Shown: positions 41,322-50,835 of the stretch, in pieces
Numbering within the stretch: position 1 is the first letter of the stretch
Layout of the letters: each line of letters begins with the position of its first letter
NCBI RefSeq assembly: GCF_029892155.1
Contig: NZ_JARZAG010000034.1
Coordinates: 1 to 64,000, forward strand
Origin: Kitasatospora sp. GAS204B
GTDB lineage: Bacteria; Actinomycetota; Actinomycetes; Streptomycetales; Streptomycetaceae
Direction: 5' to 3'
DNA length: 64,000 nucleotides
The notes under the pieces: generated by a model
What the model was told of the DNA's origin: nothing
Database searches by the model: none
Seen by the model: the letters and a program-made list of their open reading frames with translations, nothing else
Made by a program: the position numbers and the translations under genes

Positions 41322-43001
41322 TCACCTAGTCGGTGCCCTCCCTGATGATGGTCGGATGATCCGGGAGAGGGGCCGTCTCGCGGACCTGACGCCGTTGTGC
41401 TGCGAGCGGGCGGCGTCGCGTTCCGCGCATGCCTTCTGCTGGAGGATGACGGCGATCTGGTCGACGTCGTCGTTGGTGTCGAAGAATCCCTGGATGGTCG
41501 GTGCCGCCGCGCCGTTGACGCCGATGAAGAAGGTGTAGAGGTGGCCGTCGTCGGCCTGCAGGTAGCCCGCGTACGTCTGCGCGTTGATGGCGATCCCCTG
41601 GTTGAGCAGGTCGCCGCCGATGATGGTGCCGGGCTTGGCGAAGACCTTGCCCTTGGCCGGGCAGTCGGTGGTGCAGTAGAGAGCGCCGGTGCCGGACACC
41701 CCGAGGATCGGCAGTGAGGTGCGGAACGCGTCCGCGTCGGGGGTGCGCAGCCAGTAGGCGAGCAGCTGGTTGAGCCCGGTGGGCGTGACGCGGTCGACGG
41801 GGACGTCGCCGCGTCCGTCCGCCATCTGGAACTGGGTCGGGTCGACGTTCGCGGTCTGGGCGAGGAAGTCGTGGATGACCGGGAAGGCGTCGAAGCAGTT
41901 CGTGCTGCCGATGTTCACGGCGATGTTGCACAGGGCCAGGTTGGCGCCCAGGTTGTGGCTGACGTTCAGGATCAGCTTGGCGTAGTCGCGGTACGGCGGT
42001 GAGACGTAGGCGGCCACCTGGGGATCACCGCTGTACGAGGTGGGCAGCGTGCTGTCCGGGTTGGGCCCGGTCGGTGGGGCGGTGACGGTGACTCCGGCGC
42101 GGCCCAGCGCCTCGATCAGGGCTGTGCGGCCGAAGGCGTTGGGGTCCTGGATCTGGGAGTTCTTCAGGGTGGGCTGGGCGTCGGCGGCGATCGTGCCGGA
42201 GAGCGTGATGGCCGTGCCGTCGGGGGATGTGGCGACCTGGATGTCGGTGGTGCCGCCGGCCGCCACCGTCTGGACGTTGGAGGTGACCTGGTACGGCGCG
42301 ACCTGCGGGCGCCAGCTCAGCTGGGCGGGCTGCCCGGGGGTGGTCGGCGTGCTCAGCAGGTCGATGACGTTGTCGTTGATGATGAGCGGCGTCGGCTGCG
42401 GGGTGATCGGCGGGGGCGTGAACAGCCGCGGGTCGATGACGACATCGCCGTCGACCGTGGTGATGCCCGAGTCGCGGACCTGCTGGGCGATCTGGTCCAG
42501 GCCGGCGAGCGGGTCCTCCGGCGTGAGGGTGGCGCCCGGGACGTCGTCGGCATAGGTGTGGTCGATGGGGGTGAAGTCGACCGACCCGTCCGCCTTGGTC
42601 CGGCCACCCATGGTGAGGTCGCCCTGGGCGACGAGCGCCAGGTTCCCGGTGAGGGTCGATCCATCGATGTGGCCGATCGCGTTCACCGGCGTGGTGAAGC
42701 GGTGGTCCGGGCCAAGGGCGTGCCAGGCACCGGAGATGGTGATCAGCTTGATGGTCGAGCCTGGCATGAAGAACTGGTCGGGGTACATGGAGTGGATGAC
42801 CCGCCCGTCCTGGGGGTCGATCTCCAGCAGACCCCACTGCGCGTGCTGGTACGCGGGCTTGTTCATGATCGCCGTGATGTCGGGCCCGAGGTCGCTGTGT
42901 GAGTCCCCCGCAGGTGCGGCGGCAGCAGTACCGGCCACGACCGCGAGCGTGACGCCGACGGTGGCCCAGGCCCGAAGCCGACCACGGATCCTTGATCTCA
43001 T
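41322..43001 (-). CDS. Secreted D-Ala-D-Ala carboxypeptidase/endopeptidase (peptidase S13, PBP4-type)
   Basis: A 559-residue secreted peptidase. Signal peptide to about residue 30 (TVGVTLAVVAGTAAAAP). The SxxK nucleophile is S82-TIK in FFMPGSTIKL; the SxN motif is S347-HN in NVSHNLGAN; the third motif reads KPGT at 455-458, where KTGT is usual. It would act on cell-wall peptides. The substitution of Thr by Pro in the third motif is unusual and could affect activity. The 280-bp region upstream (43002-43281) shows no gene. Confidence 0.8.
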   Translation of the reverse strand: MRSRIRGRLRAWATVGVTLAVVAGTAAAAPAGDSHSDLGPDITAIMNKPAYQHAQWGLLEIDPQDGRVIHSMYPDQFFMPGSTIKLITISGAWHALGPDHRFTTPVNAIGHIDGSTLTGNLALVAQGDLTMGGRTKADGSVDFTPIDHTYADDVPGATLTPEDPLAGLDQIAQQVRDSGITTVDGDVVIDPRLFTPPPITPQPTPLIINDNVIDLLSTPTTPGQPAQLSWRPQVAPYQVTSNVQTVAAGGTTDIQVATSPDGTAITLSGTIAADAQPTLKNSQIQDPNAFGRTALIEALGRAGVTVTAPPTGPNPDSTLPTSYSGDPQVAAYVSPPYRDYAKLILNVSHNLGANLALCNIAVNIGSTNCFDAFPVIHDFLAQTANVDPTQFQMADGRGDVPVDRVTPTGLNQLLAYWLRTPDADAFRTSLPILGVSGTGALYCTTDCPAKGKVFAKPGTIIGGDLLNQGIAINAQTYAGYLQADDGHLYTFFIGVNGAAAPTIQGFFDTNDDVDQIAVILQQKACAERDAARSQHNGVRSARRPLSRIIRPSSGRAPTR

Positions 43002-43280
43002 TCGCCCAGCCGTTTCTGGAGTCGGAAGCCCCGTTTTGCAGGGCGGTCACGGCGCACAGTAGGTGCGCGGACTCCGGGGGCGGGGCTGCTGCGCGGTGTG
43101 CTGACGGTGAGGGGTGTGAAAAATCATTCGGTTGGTCGAAGGTGGGCACCCATATGAGTCGGGGTCGAACAGTGGACGGGCCGTCAGCCGGCGAGAGCGG
43201 CAGGCTGGCCGCCACCTACGAGGGGGGACACCTCTGCGGTGATCGCGTCCGGCTCGTGGCTGTCCGACAGAGGAGTCAGG

Positions 43281-43307
43281 GTCAGCCGGCAGCCTTCACC
43301 GGCTGAC
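43281..43307 (-). terminator. Hairpin over the end of the GlxA-family gene
   Basis: GTCAGCCGG and CCGGCTGAC, 9-bp perfect stem with a 9-base loop, overlapping the stop codon. Confidence 0.35.
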
Positions 43308-44289
43308 GGCCGGCCAGACAGTGGTCCCGGCCCTGGAAGGTACGGCGGTACGCGGCGGGTGAGACGCCGATTGCGGCGGCCAGGTGCTGGCGCAGCGAGG
43401 AGGCGCTGCCGAACCCGGCGCGCTCGGCGACCCGGTCCACCGACAGATCGCTGGACTCCAGTAGCCTGCGGGCGAGTTCGAGCCGTTGGACGGTGAGCCA
43501 CTGGCCGGGGGTCTGGCCGGTCTCGGCGAGGAAGCGACGGCTGAAGGTGCGCACGCTCATGCCCGCCTGGGTGGCCAACTGGGCGAGTTGGATGGGCTGG
43601 TGGAGTTGCCGGAGGGCCCACTCGCGGGCCCCGGCGGTGTCGCTGCCGGTCGCGTCGGGGACGGGTCGGGCAATGTACTGGGCCTGTCCGCCGTCGCGCC
43701 ATGGCGGAACGACGCATATGCGGGCGACCTGATTGGCGATCTCGCTGCCGTGGTCGCGGCGGATCAGGTGCAGGCAGAGGTCCATCCCGGCGGCGGCGCC
43801 GGCCGAGGTGAGTACGTCGTCGTCGTCCACGTAGAGGACATCGGGATCGAGCGGGGTCCGCGGGTACAGCTCGCGGAAGCGCTCGGCGTGAATCCAGTGC
43901 GTGGTGGCGGGCCGGCCGTCGAGCAGCCCGGCGGCGGCGAGGACGAAGGAGGCAGTGCAGATCGACACCAAGCGGGTGCCGGGCCGGAGTTGGCCCAGAG
44001 CGGCAGCGACCGGCTTGGGGAGCGGGTCGCTGCCGCCGATCGGATCATCGATGGCCGCCACGATCAGGGTGTCGGCGGTGGCGATCACGCTCGCGTCGTG
44101 CTCGACGGCGATCGAGAAGTCCTCGCTGGTGCGCACCGGCCGACCGTCCGGGGTACAGGTGAGCACCTCGTAGAGCCGGTCGCCGTCCGGGCCGTAGGCG
44201 AGGCCGAAGGCCTTGGCAGGGATGCCGAGTTCGAAGGGGAAGACGCCGGGGAGGGCGAGGACGACGACGCGGTGCATGGCCTGCTGCAT
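43282..44289 (-). CDS. GlxA-family transcriptional regulator
   Basis: A 335-residue regulator with an N-terminal DJ-1/PfpI amidase-like domain (RVVVLALPGVFPFELGIPAK, RLVSICTASFVLAAAGLLDG) and C-terminal AraC-type HTH (LAQLATQAGMSVRTFSRRF, LAETGQTPGQWLTVQRLELA, VDRVAERAGFGSASSLRQHL). The Cys in ICTASF sits where the family's nucleophile-elbow lies. It is divergent from the quinone oxidoreductase gene. A hairpin GTCAGCCGG-CCGGCTGAC covers the last codons (43281-43307). Confidence 0.9.
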   Translation of the reverse strand: MQQAMHRVVVLALPGVFPFELGIPAKAFGLAYGPDGDRLYEVLTCTPDGRPVRTSEDFSIAVEHDASVIATADTLIVAAIDDPIGGSDPLPKPVAAALGQLRPGTRLVSICTASFVLAAAGLLDGRPATTHWIHAERFRELYPRTPLDPDVLYVDDDDVLTSAGAAAGMDLCLHLIRRDHGSEIANQVARICVVPPWRDGGQAQYIARPVPDATGSDTAGAREWALRQLHQPIQLAQLATQAGMSVRTFSRRFLAETGQTPGQWLTVQRLELARRLLESSDLSVDRVAERAGFGSASSLRQHLAAAIGVSPAAYRRTFQGRDHCLAGRQPVKAAG

Positions 44290-44392
44290 GGCCGGATTCT
44301 CTCACTCGTTGGCAATCTGGCCACTCGTTTTCGGCTGCTGGGTGGCGTCAGGCTGTTGATCAACCGCGAACGAGACGGGGGAGTGAGTCCAG

Positions 44393-45337
44393 ATGGCGGA
44401 GAAGATGATGGCCGTGGCCTTCGAAGAGCCGGGCGGGCCGGAGGTCCTGAAGGTCGTTGAACGGGAGCGGCCGGTACCCGGTCCGACGGAGATCCTGGTC
44501 CGGGTGCACGCGGCCGGCGTCAACCCGGTGGACTGGAAGACCCGGGCGGCCGGTGTCCTGCTCGTCCCTGGTGATGGCATCGTGGGATGGGACGTCTCGG
44601 GTGTGGTGGAGACCGTCGGCCTCGGCGTGACGCTCTTCCGGCCGGGTGACGAGGTGTACGGCATGCCGGGCTTTCCGCGGCTGGTCGGCGCCTATGCGCA
44701 GTACGTGGCCGCTCCGGCACGCCACTTCGCCCCCAAGCCGGCCGGACTCGACCACGTGCAGGCGGCGGCCCTGCCGCTGGCCGCGCTGACAGCCTGGCAG
44801 GCCCTGGTGGACACGGCGGCCCTGCAGGAGGGGCAGCGAGTCCTGGTGCACGCCGCGGCAGGCGGCGTGGGGCACCTGGCGGTGCAGGTCGCCAAAGCGT
44901 ACGGCGCGTATGTCATCGGCACGGCCAGCGTAGGCAAGCACGAGTTCGTGCGGGAGCTGGGTGCGGACGAGGTGATCGACTACACGGCGGTCGACTTCGC
45001 CTCGGTGGTCTCCGATGTGGATGTGGTGATCGACCCGATCGTCGGGGACTACCAGGAGCGCTCGCTGTCGGTGCTGCGGAACGGTGGCACGTTGATCACT
45101 CTCGCGGCCCGCGAGACCGAGGCGCTCGCCACGGCCGCGGCCGCGCGCTCCATCCGCTCGGGCTTCATGCTGGTCGAGCCCGACCGGCGAGCACTGTTGG
45201 CCCTCACGGAGTTGGTCGAGACCGGCAAGCTGAAAGTCCACGTCGAGGCCGTCTTCCCGCTGGCGGACGCCGCCAAGGCCCACGAGCTCGGTGAAACCGG
45301 GAGGACCACGGGGAAGTTGGTACTCACCGTCGACTGA
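44393..45337 (+). CDS. Zinc-independent quinone oxidoreductase (MDR superfamily)
   Basis: A 314-residue NADPH-dependent MDR enzyme: VAFEEPGGPEVLKVVER, VRVHAAGVNPVDWKTRAG-like segment, GDGIVGWDVSGVVE, FRPGDEVYGM, and cofactor motif VLVHAAAGGVGHLAVQVAKA. It lacks the structural-zinc cysteines, as in QOR-type members. Divergent from a GlxA-family regulator that may control it. ATG 44393 after GGGGGAGTGAG. Confidence 0.9.
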   Translation: MAEKMMAVAFEEPGGPEVLKVVERERPVPGPTEILVRVHAAGVNPVDWKTRAAGVLLVPGDGIVGWDVSGVVETVGLGVTLFRPGDEVYGMPGFPRLVGAYAQYVAAPARHFAPKPAGLDHVQAAALPLAALTAWQALVDTAALQEGQRVLVHAAAGGVGHLAVQVAKAYGAYVIGTASVGKHEFVRELGADEVIDYTAVDFASVVSDVDVVIDPIVGDYQERSLSVLRNGGTLITLAARETEALATAAAARSIRSGFMLVEPDRRALLALTELVETGKLKVHVEAVFPLADAAKAHELGETGRTTGKLVLTVD

Positions 45338-45354
45338 TCCGGAGCTGGCGCAAC

Positions 45355-45406
45355 GAAGAACTGCAGTCACGGAAACGGCGGAAGAACTGCAGTCACGGAA
45401 ACGGCG
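45355..45406. repeat. 26-bp direct tandem duplication
   Basis: GAAGAACTGCAGTCACGGAAACGGCG split over 45355-45380 and 45381-45406 is exactly duplicated (first 20 bases GAAGAACTGCAGTCACGGAA). It lies after the quinone oxidoreductase stop and adjoins a terminator. Confidence 0.9.
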
Positions 45407-45438
45407 AAGGACCCGGCCGCAGTGCGGTCGGGTCCTTC
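45406..45438. terminator. Terminator between quinone reductase and alpha-galactosidase genes
   Basis: GAAGGACCCG and CGGGTCCTTC form a perfect 10-bp stem with a 13-base GC-rich loop, between convergent genes. Confidence 0.7.
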
Positions 45439-45545
45439 GGCTGCCCTGGCGGGCGGGTGCGGCAGAGGTCTCCTGGTCGTCCTCCGAACCCCGTTGGACC
45501 GGGGTGAACGAGACCCAAAACGGCGCCTGTTACAACCGCTGCACG

Positions 45546-47237
45546 TCAACCGGTGGCGGGCACCGAGATCTTGTCGATGTCGGGGGCCCAACCGCCGTAC
45601 TCGTTGCCGAAGGTGATCGTGTTGTAGCCCGCGTTCAGCGTCAGTTCCACGGTCGCTGTCTGGGTCGAGTTCCAGTTGCCGTTCCCGTGGAACGAGACCT
45701 TCTGCAGGTTCTCGCCGTTGGTCCAGATCGAGGCGTAGCGATCCCCGTCCCCGTTCACGTACTGGACGGTGACCGGGTAGGTGCCGGCGTTCTGGGCATA
45801 GACACCGTTGATGTAGAGCTTGTTCGTTCCCCCGATCCAGCTCACCTTCTCGCCGCCCGAGCAGACCGAGCAGGCCGAGAAGACCGCGCCGGAATTGTTG
45901 ATCCAGCGGCCCGACACGATCGAGTGGGCGGGGTCCTCGGCCTCGTAGCTCTGGGCACCCGCGGTGGGGTTGATCAGCGCGGTGTACCAGGAGGCCGGCG
46001 CGCTGGGCGCGGTGACCCGGTACACCGCGGTGCCGTGGGCCGGGACCTGGGTGGTGATGCCGGCGGCGCTGCTCTGGACGACGGTGCCCGTGTACTGGTC
46101 GGTCCAGGTTCCCGTGCCGGGGATGCCCACCGAGGCGAGGGAGGTGCTGAGGGTCTGCGCGCTGTCCGACCCGTTGTAGAGCGCAAGCGCGACGTCACCG
46201 TTGCTGAGCGGCTTCGCGAGGACGAGCGACCCCGAGGAGTTGATCAATCGGCTCCCACCGATGACCCTCGCCTGGAGGCCCAGCGCGTCCTGGTCGATCG
46301 CGATGAGCCGCGGGTTCTTCAGCAGTGCCAGTGAAGTCGCGTTCACGCTGCTCGGGTTGGCGCTCGCGATCAGGGGCGCGGCCATCATCGCCCACATGGC
46401 GAAGTGGGTCTGCTCCTCGGTCGTGGTGAGCCCGCCGTTGCCGACCTCCAGCATGTCCGCATCATTGAACGAGCCCGGCTTGGCCCGCCAAGCCAGCGTG
46501 GCGTTCTCGGTGACGATGTTGGCGATGCCGTTGGGCCAACTCTGGCCCCACCACTGGTTCCCGATGTCCTCGGTGCTGCGCGCCTGGTCGGAGACGTCGC
46601 CCCAGTCCCGTGTGACGCCCGCCCCGGTATTGCTGCCGCTGTTCGGGTTGATGCTGAAGACGATCGGCCGGCCGGTGGCATTCAGCGCGTTGCGCATCTT
46701 GGCGAAGTCGGCGACCTGGGCGGACAGCGACGAGGCGCTCTCGCAGTAGTCGTACTTGAGGTAGTCGACGCCCCAGGACGCGAAGGTGTCGGCGTCGTTG
46801 ACTTCGTGCCCGGCGCTACCGGAGTATCCCGCGCAGGTCTTGGCACCCGGTGACTCGTAGATGCCGAACTTGAAGCCCCGCGCGTGCAGGTAGTCGCCGA
46901 GGGCCTTCATGTCAGGGTAGTTGGAGTTACCGGTCAGATTGCCGTTCGCGTCACGGGCCATCCAGCAGTCGTCGACGTTGACGTACCGGTATCCGGCGTC
47001 CCGCATGCCGTTCGCGACAAGGCTGTCCGCGACCGACTCGATCAGTGACTGGGTCGCGCCGCACCCGTAGGTGTTCCAGGCGTTCCAACCCATGGGCGGA
47101 ACCTGGAGCAGCGGTGTCGGGGTGGCAGCGACCGCGGCCGGGACCGCGCCGACCCCCGCCACCAGAACTCCCGCCGCCACGGCTGCCCGCCGCAGCCGCC
47201 AAGACCGATTCGCCCTTGCTGCCATCCGCTTCCCCAA
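45546..47237 (-). CDS. Secreted GH27 alpha-galactosidase with carbohydrate-binding C-terminus
   Basis: A 563-residue secreted enzyme. A signal peptide (LRRAAVAAGVLVAGVGAVPA) is cut near AVAA. The GH27 domain begins PPMGWNAWNTYGCG; the nucleophile Asp 163 is in VDYLKYDYCES and the acid/base Asp 224 in ARSTEDIGNQWW. From about residue 430 a CBM6/CBM35-type domain follows (YEAEDPAHSI, GNGNWNSTQTATVEL, YGGWAPDIDKISV). It would release galactose from oligo- or polysaccharides outside the cell. ATG 47237 or 47225. Confidence 0.9.
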   Translation of the reverse strand: MGKRMAARANRSWRLRRAAVAAGVLVAGVGAVPAAVAATPTPLLQVPPMGWNAWNTYGCGATQSLIESVADSLVANGMRDAGYRYVNVDDCWMARDANGNLTGNSNYPDMKALGDYLHARGFKFGIYESPGAKTCAGYSGSAGHEVNDADTFASWGVDYLKYDYCESASSLSAQVADFAKMRNALNATGRPIVFSINPNSGSNTGAGVTRDWGDVSDQARSTEDIGNQWWGQSWPNGIANIVTENATLAWRAKPGSFNDADMLEVGNGGLTTTEEQTHFAMWAMMAAPLIASANPSSVNATSLALLKNPRLIAIDQDALGLQARVIGGSRLINSSGSLVLAKPLSNGDVALALYNGSDSAQTLSTSLASVGIPGTGTWTDQYTGTVVQSSAAGITTQVPAHGTAVYRVTAPSAPASWYTALINPTAGAQSYEAEDPAHSIVSGRWINNSGAVFSACSVCSGGEKVSWIGGTNKLYINGVYAQNAGTYPVTVQYVNGDGDRYASIWTNGENLQKVSFHGNGNWNSTQTATVELTLNAGYNTITFGNEYGGWAPDIDKISVPATG

Positions 47238-47428
47238 TCCCTGAAATCAGCCCACTGAACCTCCCGGACCGCTGGCACGCCTGCCACCTGGACGACGGCC
47301 ACCGCCTGCCCCGGCCCGCCGCCAGGCTGTGACTCACCGACAGAAGCTCCATGGCGAAGACGAACTGAGGTACCAGCAACTACCAGAAGTGAACATTGCT
47401 CGCCATAACTCGACGATATCGAACACGG

Positions 47429-47479
47429 CGAGTGACATCGAACGGCTTCGTTCACCCCTGTGTCAAGGCTTTGATCAAA
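47429..47479 (-). promoter_or_regulatory. Possible promoter and palindrome upstream of alpha-galactosidase
   Basis: In the 493-bp gap 47238-47730, on the minus strand, TTGACA (47466-47461) is followed 18 bp later by TTCGAT, and the 10-bp palindrome TTTGATCAAA (47470-47479) adjoins the -35 box. Such a site could be a repressor operator. No other structure was recognised in this gap. Confidence 0.3.
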
Positions 47480-47730
47480 AACAGGCGCCCGAGATCTCGT
47501 CGATACCTCCGGGAACGCCCTGGACGGCCCCCGAGGCCGACGAGAGTCGTGAGCGCACAACTGTTCGTCCGGCTGTCCGGGGACGGCCACAGGCGTCCTG
47601 ACCTGTGGCGGAGCGGCTCACCCGGCTGGCTTCGGACGCCGCCGTACGGGGGTGAATGCAGCCAGAACGGCAACCACGACAGCAGGTGTGCCGACCTGCT
47701 GCGGGTCGCCGATGAGACGGCGGAATGCCG

Positions 47731-48612
47731 TCAGCAGCGGGTGAGGAGGGACCGGATGGCTTCAGTGACGTCGGCGGGCGCCTCCTCGGCCATGAAGTGG
47801 CCGCAGGAGACGGTGGTGTGTTGCAGATCGGGTGCCCAGGCGCTCCACAGTGCGGCGGCGTCGAAGCCGAGGACTGCGCCCCAGTCCTGCTGGAGGACGG
47901 TCACCGGCATGCGCAGCCGGTTCCCGGCGTCTCGGTCGGCCTGGTCGTGTTCGACGTCGATGCCGGCGGAGGCGCGGTAGTCGGCGACGATGGAGGGGAC
48001 GGCCGCGCGCGATGCCGCCAGGTAGGCGGCGCGGATCTCGGCCGGGACCGCCTGCGGGTCCCGCGTCCAACTGTCAAGGAAATGGCCGAAGAAGGCGTCT
48101 GCGCTGCTCTGGATCAGCTGCTCGGGCAGGCCGGCCGGCTGGGCCATCAGGTAGAGGTGGAAGCCCACGGCCGCGGTGGTGCCGTGCATGACGTCCCACA
48201 TGTCCAGTGTCGGCAGTACGTCGAGCGAGGCGAGATGGGTGACCGCCTGGGGGTGGTCGAGGCCGACGCGGAAGGCGACCAGAGCGCCGCGGTCGTGCCC
48301 GGCCAGAGCGAAACGATCGTGGCCCAGGGCGTGGGCGAGCGCCACGATGTCGGCGGCCATGGTGCGCTTGGAGTACGTGGCGCCGTCGGTGTCGGCGGGC
48401 TTGTCGCTGGCGCCGTAGCCTCGCAGGTCGGGGCAGATGACGGTGTGGTCGGCCGCGAGGTCGGTGGCCACGTGCCGCCACATCAGGTGGGTCTGTGGGA
48501 AGCCGTGCAGTAGCACGATCGGGCTGCCGGAGCCCGCGACGGCGACGTTGAGCGCGACGTCGTCGGCGACGGGGACCCGGCGGTAGTCGAAGCCGGGAAT
48601 GGTCGGTGCCAT
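47731..48612 (-). CDS. Alpha/beta-hydrolase, haloacetate-dehalogenase/epoxide-hydrolase type
   Basis: A 293-residue hydrolase with an Asp nucleophile: LLHGFPQTHLMWR, CPDLRGYGASDKP, GHDRGALVAFRV (Asp 107), and final His in CGHFMAEEAPADV. This is the haloacid dehalogenase/epoxide hydrolase branch. The His-Trp pair of fluoroacetate dehalogenases is not obvious (FHLYLMAQ in that place), so dehalogenation should not be assumed. ATG 48612. Divergent from the BTAD regulator gene. Confidence 0.8.
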   Translation of the reverse strand: MAPTIPGFDYRRVPVADDVALNVAVAGSGSPIVLLHGFPQTHLMWRHVATDLAADHTVICPDLRGYGASDKPADTDGATYSKRTMAADIVALAHALGHDRFALAGHDRGALVAFRVGLDHPQAVTHLASLDVLPTLDMWDVMHGTTAAVGFHLYLMAQPAGLPEQLIQSSADAFFGHFLDSWTRDPQAVPAEIRAAYLAASRAAVPSIVADYRASAGIDVEHDQADRDAGNRLRMPVTVLQQDWGAVLGFDAAALWSAWAPDLQHTTVSCGHFMAEEAPADVTEAIRSLLTRC

Positions 48613-48715
48613 GGTTCGCCCTTTCGGAAGGTGACGGACACCTTGAGCCTGCCGGGCGTGAATCAGCAACTGATCAGCGCGTACCGTGGCGGCAGGACGG
48701 TCGGGGAGGTGGGGT

Positions 48716-50722
48716 GTGGAGCGGATCACCTTCGGTGTGCTCGGGCCGGTCATGGCCGAGTGTGGTGGCGCTTCGCTCGCGCTGAAGGGTCCGCGGCACC
48801 GCGCCGTCCTGGCCCGCCTGATCGTGGCCCGCCGCCGCGTCGTCCCGGTCGGCCGCCTGGTGGAGGATCTGTGGACGGATCCGCCGCCCGGCGCAGTGGG
48901 CGCCGTACAGACCTTCGTCGGAGCGCTCAGGCGAGCCCTGGAACCGGACCGTCCGCCCCGGACCCCCGCCCGCCTGCTGGTCACCGACGGTCCCGGGTAC
49001 GTGCTGCGCGCTGAGCCGGGCGCTGTGGACGCCTGGCGCTTCGAGGCGGCTCTCGGCGCTGCCACGAAGTTGTCGGCCGAGGATGCGTTGTCGCGGTTGG
49101 AGGAGGCACTCGGGTTGTGGCGAGGGCCTGCCTACGCCGAGTTCGCGCAGGAGGAGTGGGCTCGTGGTGAGCGTTCCCGCCTTGCCGAACTGCGGATGCA
49201 GGCGGTGGAACGGCGAGCCGGGACACAGTTGGCGCTGGGCCTGGCTGGCGAGGTGGTCCCCGATCTGGACGCGCACCTCGTCGACCACCCTTGGCGCGAG
49301 GACGCCTGGCGGCTGTTGGCGCTGGCGCTGTACCGGATGGACCGTCAGGGAGACGCGCTGGGCGTACTGCGCCGGGCCCGGGCGACGCTGGTCGGCCGAC
49401 TGGGCGTGGATCCCGGCCCGCACCTGCGCCGGCTGGAGGCGGACATCCTTGCCCAGGCGCCCGGACTCGACCTTCCAGCCGGTCCGGAGGCGACGGCGGC
49501 CCGGTTGTGGACAGCGGCAGCCACGACCTACGACCGCACGGTCGCTGCCGGTGCGCGCGCCCGGCTGGAGACCACGGTGAGCCTGCTCCGGAGCCTCGCG
49601 GTGACCGGGGGCGGTGGGCTGGAGGCTGCTCGGCAGCACCGAATGGCGGCCATCACGGCGGCGGAGGAGTCCGGCGATCCGGAACTGACCGCTCGGGTGA
49701 TCGGCGCATTCGACGTCCCCGCGATCTGGACCCGCAGCGACGATCCCCAGCTGGCGCAGCAGATCGTCGCGGCTGCTGAGCGCACGCTCACCGCCCTGCC
49801 GAGCGGCGCGCACGACGCGGCGCGCGGCCGCCTGCTCGCCACGATCGCGTTGGAAACGCGCGGCGCCAGGGACGGGCGTGGGCCCCAAGCCGCCTGCGAG
49901 GCGGAGGAGATCGCCCGCCGCCTCGACGATCCCGCACTGCTGGCCTTCGCGCTCAACGGCACGTTCATGCAGTCCTTCACCCGGGCCGGCCTTGCTGCGC
50001 GCCGGGACGGGATCGGCGCAGAGCTGATCGCGCTGGCCTCCCGGCACGGCCTGCCGACCTTCGAGGTACTCGGCCACCTCATCCGGCTTCAGGCACGCAG
50101 CGCGCTGGCCGACTTCCCGGCGGCGGATGAACATGCCGCCACTGCCGACCGCCTGGCCGAGCGCCACGAACTGCCGCTCGTGGGGATCTTCACCCAGTGG
50201 TACCGAGCGCTGCGGCTGGCCGCGTCCGGTCGGATTCCGCAGGCCGAGACCGCCTACCGGGGCGCCGCCGCGCAGCTGGACGGCGCCGGCATGCCCGGCC
50301 TGGAGCGCGGCCTGCTGCCGTTCGCGCTGCTGTCCCTGCGCCTTGCGCACAGGACGTGGTCCAGGACGGCATCGACCGGGATCGACCTGCAAGCCGACTG
50401 GGGGCCTTACCGCCCCTGGGCCGAGCCGTTCGCACTGGTGCAGGCCGGGCGCCACACCGAGGCGAAGGCCGCACTACGCGCGCTGCCGGAGCCGCGCTGG
50501 GATCTGCTGTACGAGGCGTGCTGCTGTCTGGAGGCGACGGTTGCGCTGGAGGTCGGCGACCCTGTTGTGCTGAAGCGTGTCCACACACGTCTGCTGCCGG
50601 CCGCCGGCGAACTCGCGGGCGCGGGCAGCGGCCTGCTCACTCTGGGCCCCGTCGAGCGCTACCTCACTGCCATCGCCGTGGCGTTGCGCAGGTCGGCGGG
50701 GTCAGCCCGCGTTGATCTGTAG
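48716..50722 (+). CDS. BTAD-domain (SARP-like) transcriptional regulator
   Basis: A 668-residue regulator: winged-helix OmpR-type DNA-binding domain at the N-terminus (ITFGVLGPVMAECGGASLAL, VLARLIVARRRVVPVGRLVE) then a BTAD domain (about 95-245: SRLEEALGLWRGPAYAEF, ERRAGTQLALGLAGEVVP, YRMDRQGDALGVLRRARATL). No NB-ARC motif is seen; the C-terminal 400 residues are helical and TPR-like. SARP-type proteins activate secondary-metabolite clusters, but no cluster is recognised around it. GTG 48716 after GGGGAGG. Confidence 0.85.
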   Translation: MERITFGVLGPVMAECGGASLALKGPRHRAVLARLIVARRRVVPVGRLVEDLWTDPPPGAVGAVQTFVGALRRALEPDRPPRTPARLLVTDGPGYVLRAEPGAVDAWRFEAALGAATKLSAEDALSRLEEALGLWRGPAYAEFAQEEWARGERSRLAELRMQAVERRAGTQLALGLAGEVVPDLDAHLVDHPWREDAWRLLALALYRMDRQGDALGVLRRARATLVGRLGVDPGPHLRRLEADILAQAPGLDLPAGPEATAARLWTAAATTYDRTVAAGARARLETTVSLLRSLAVTGGGGLEAARQHRMAAITAAEESGDPELTARVIGAFDVPAIWTRSDDPQLAQQIVAAAERTLTALPSGAHDAARGRLLATIALETRGARDGRGPQAACEAEEIARRLDDPALLAFALNGTFMQSFTRAGLAARRDGIGAELIALASRHGLPTFEVLGHLIRLQARSALADFPAADEHAATADRLAERHELPLVGIFTQWYRALRLAASGRIPQAETAYRGAAAQLDGAGMPGLERGLLPFALLSLRLAHRTWSRTASTGIDLQADWGPYRPWAEPFALVQAGRHTEAKAALRALPEPRWDLLYEACCCLEATVALEVGDPVVLKRVHTRLLPAAGELAGAGSGLLTLGPVERYLTAIAVALRRSAGSARVDL

Positions 50723-50797
50723 CTGCTGACGTCGCGACGCTCCGCTGAACCAGCCAGGTCCGGCTGCCTCCGATCACGGGATCAGCTCAGAGACGCG

Positions 50798-50835
50798 ACG
50801 AAGGCACGGGCCGCTGAGCAGTCCGGGCCTTCGAT
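50798..50835 (-). terminator. tRNA-type terminator beside the tRNA-Ser relic
   Basis: CGAAGGC...CGGGCC and CCGGGCCTTCG form an imperfect hairpin just downstream (minus strand) of the partial tRNA, in the manner of terminators behind Streptomyces tRNA genes. Confidence 0.45.

Noticed and set aside
47731-48612. Fluoroacetate dehalogenase
   Set aside because: The Asp nucleophile is present, but the His-Trp halide-pocket pair is not evident, so only the general hydrolase class is supported.
48716-50722. Pathway-specific activator of a biosynthetic cluster
   Set aside because: The BTAD regulator is clear, but no PKS, NRPS, terpene or RiPP genes lie around it; only the regulator is called.
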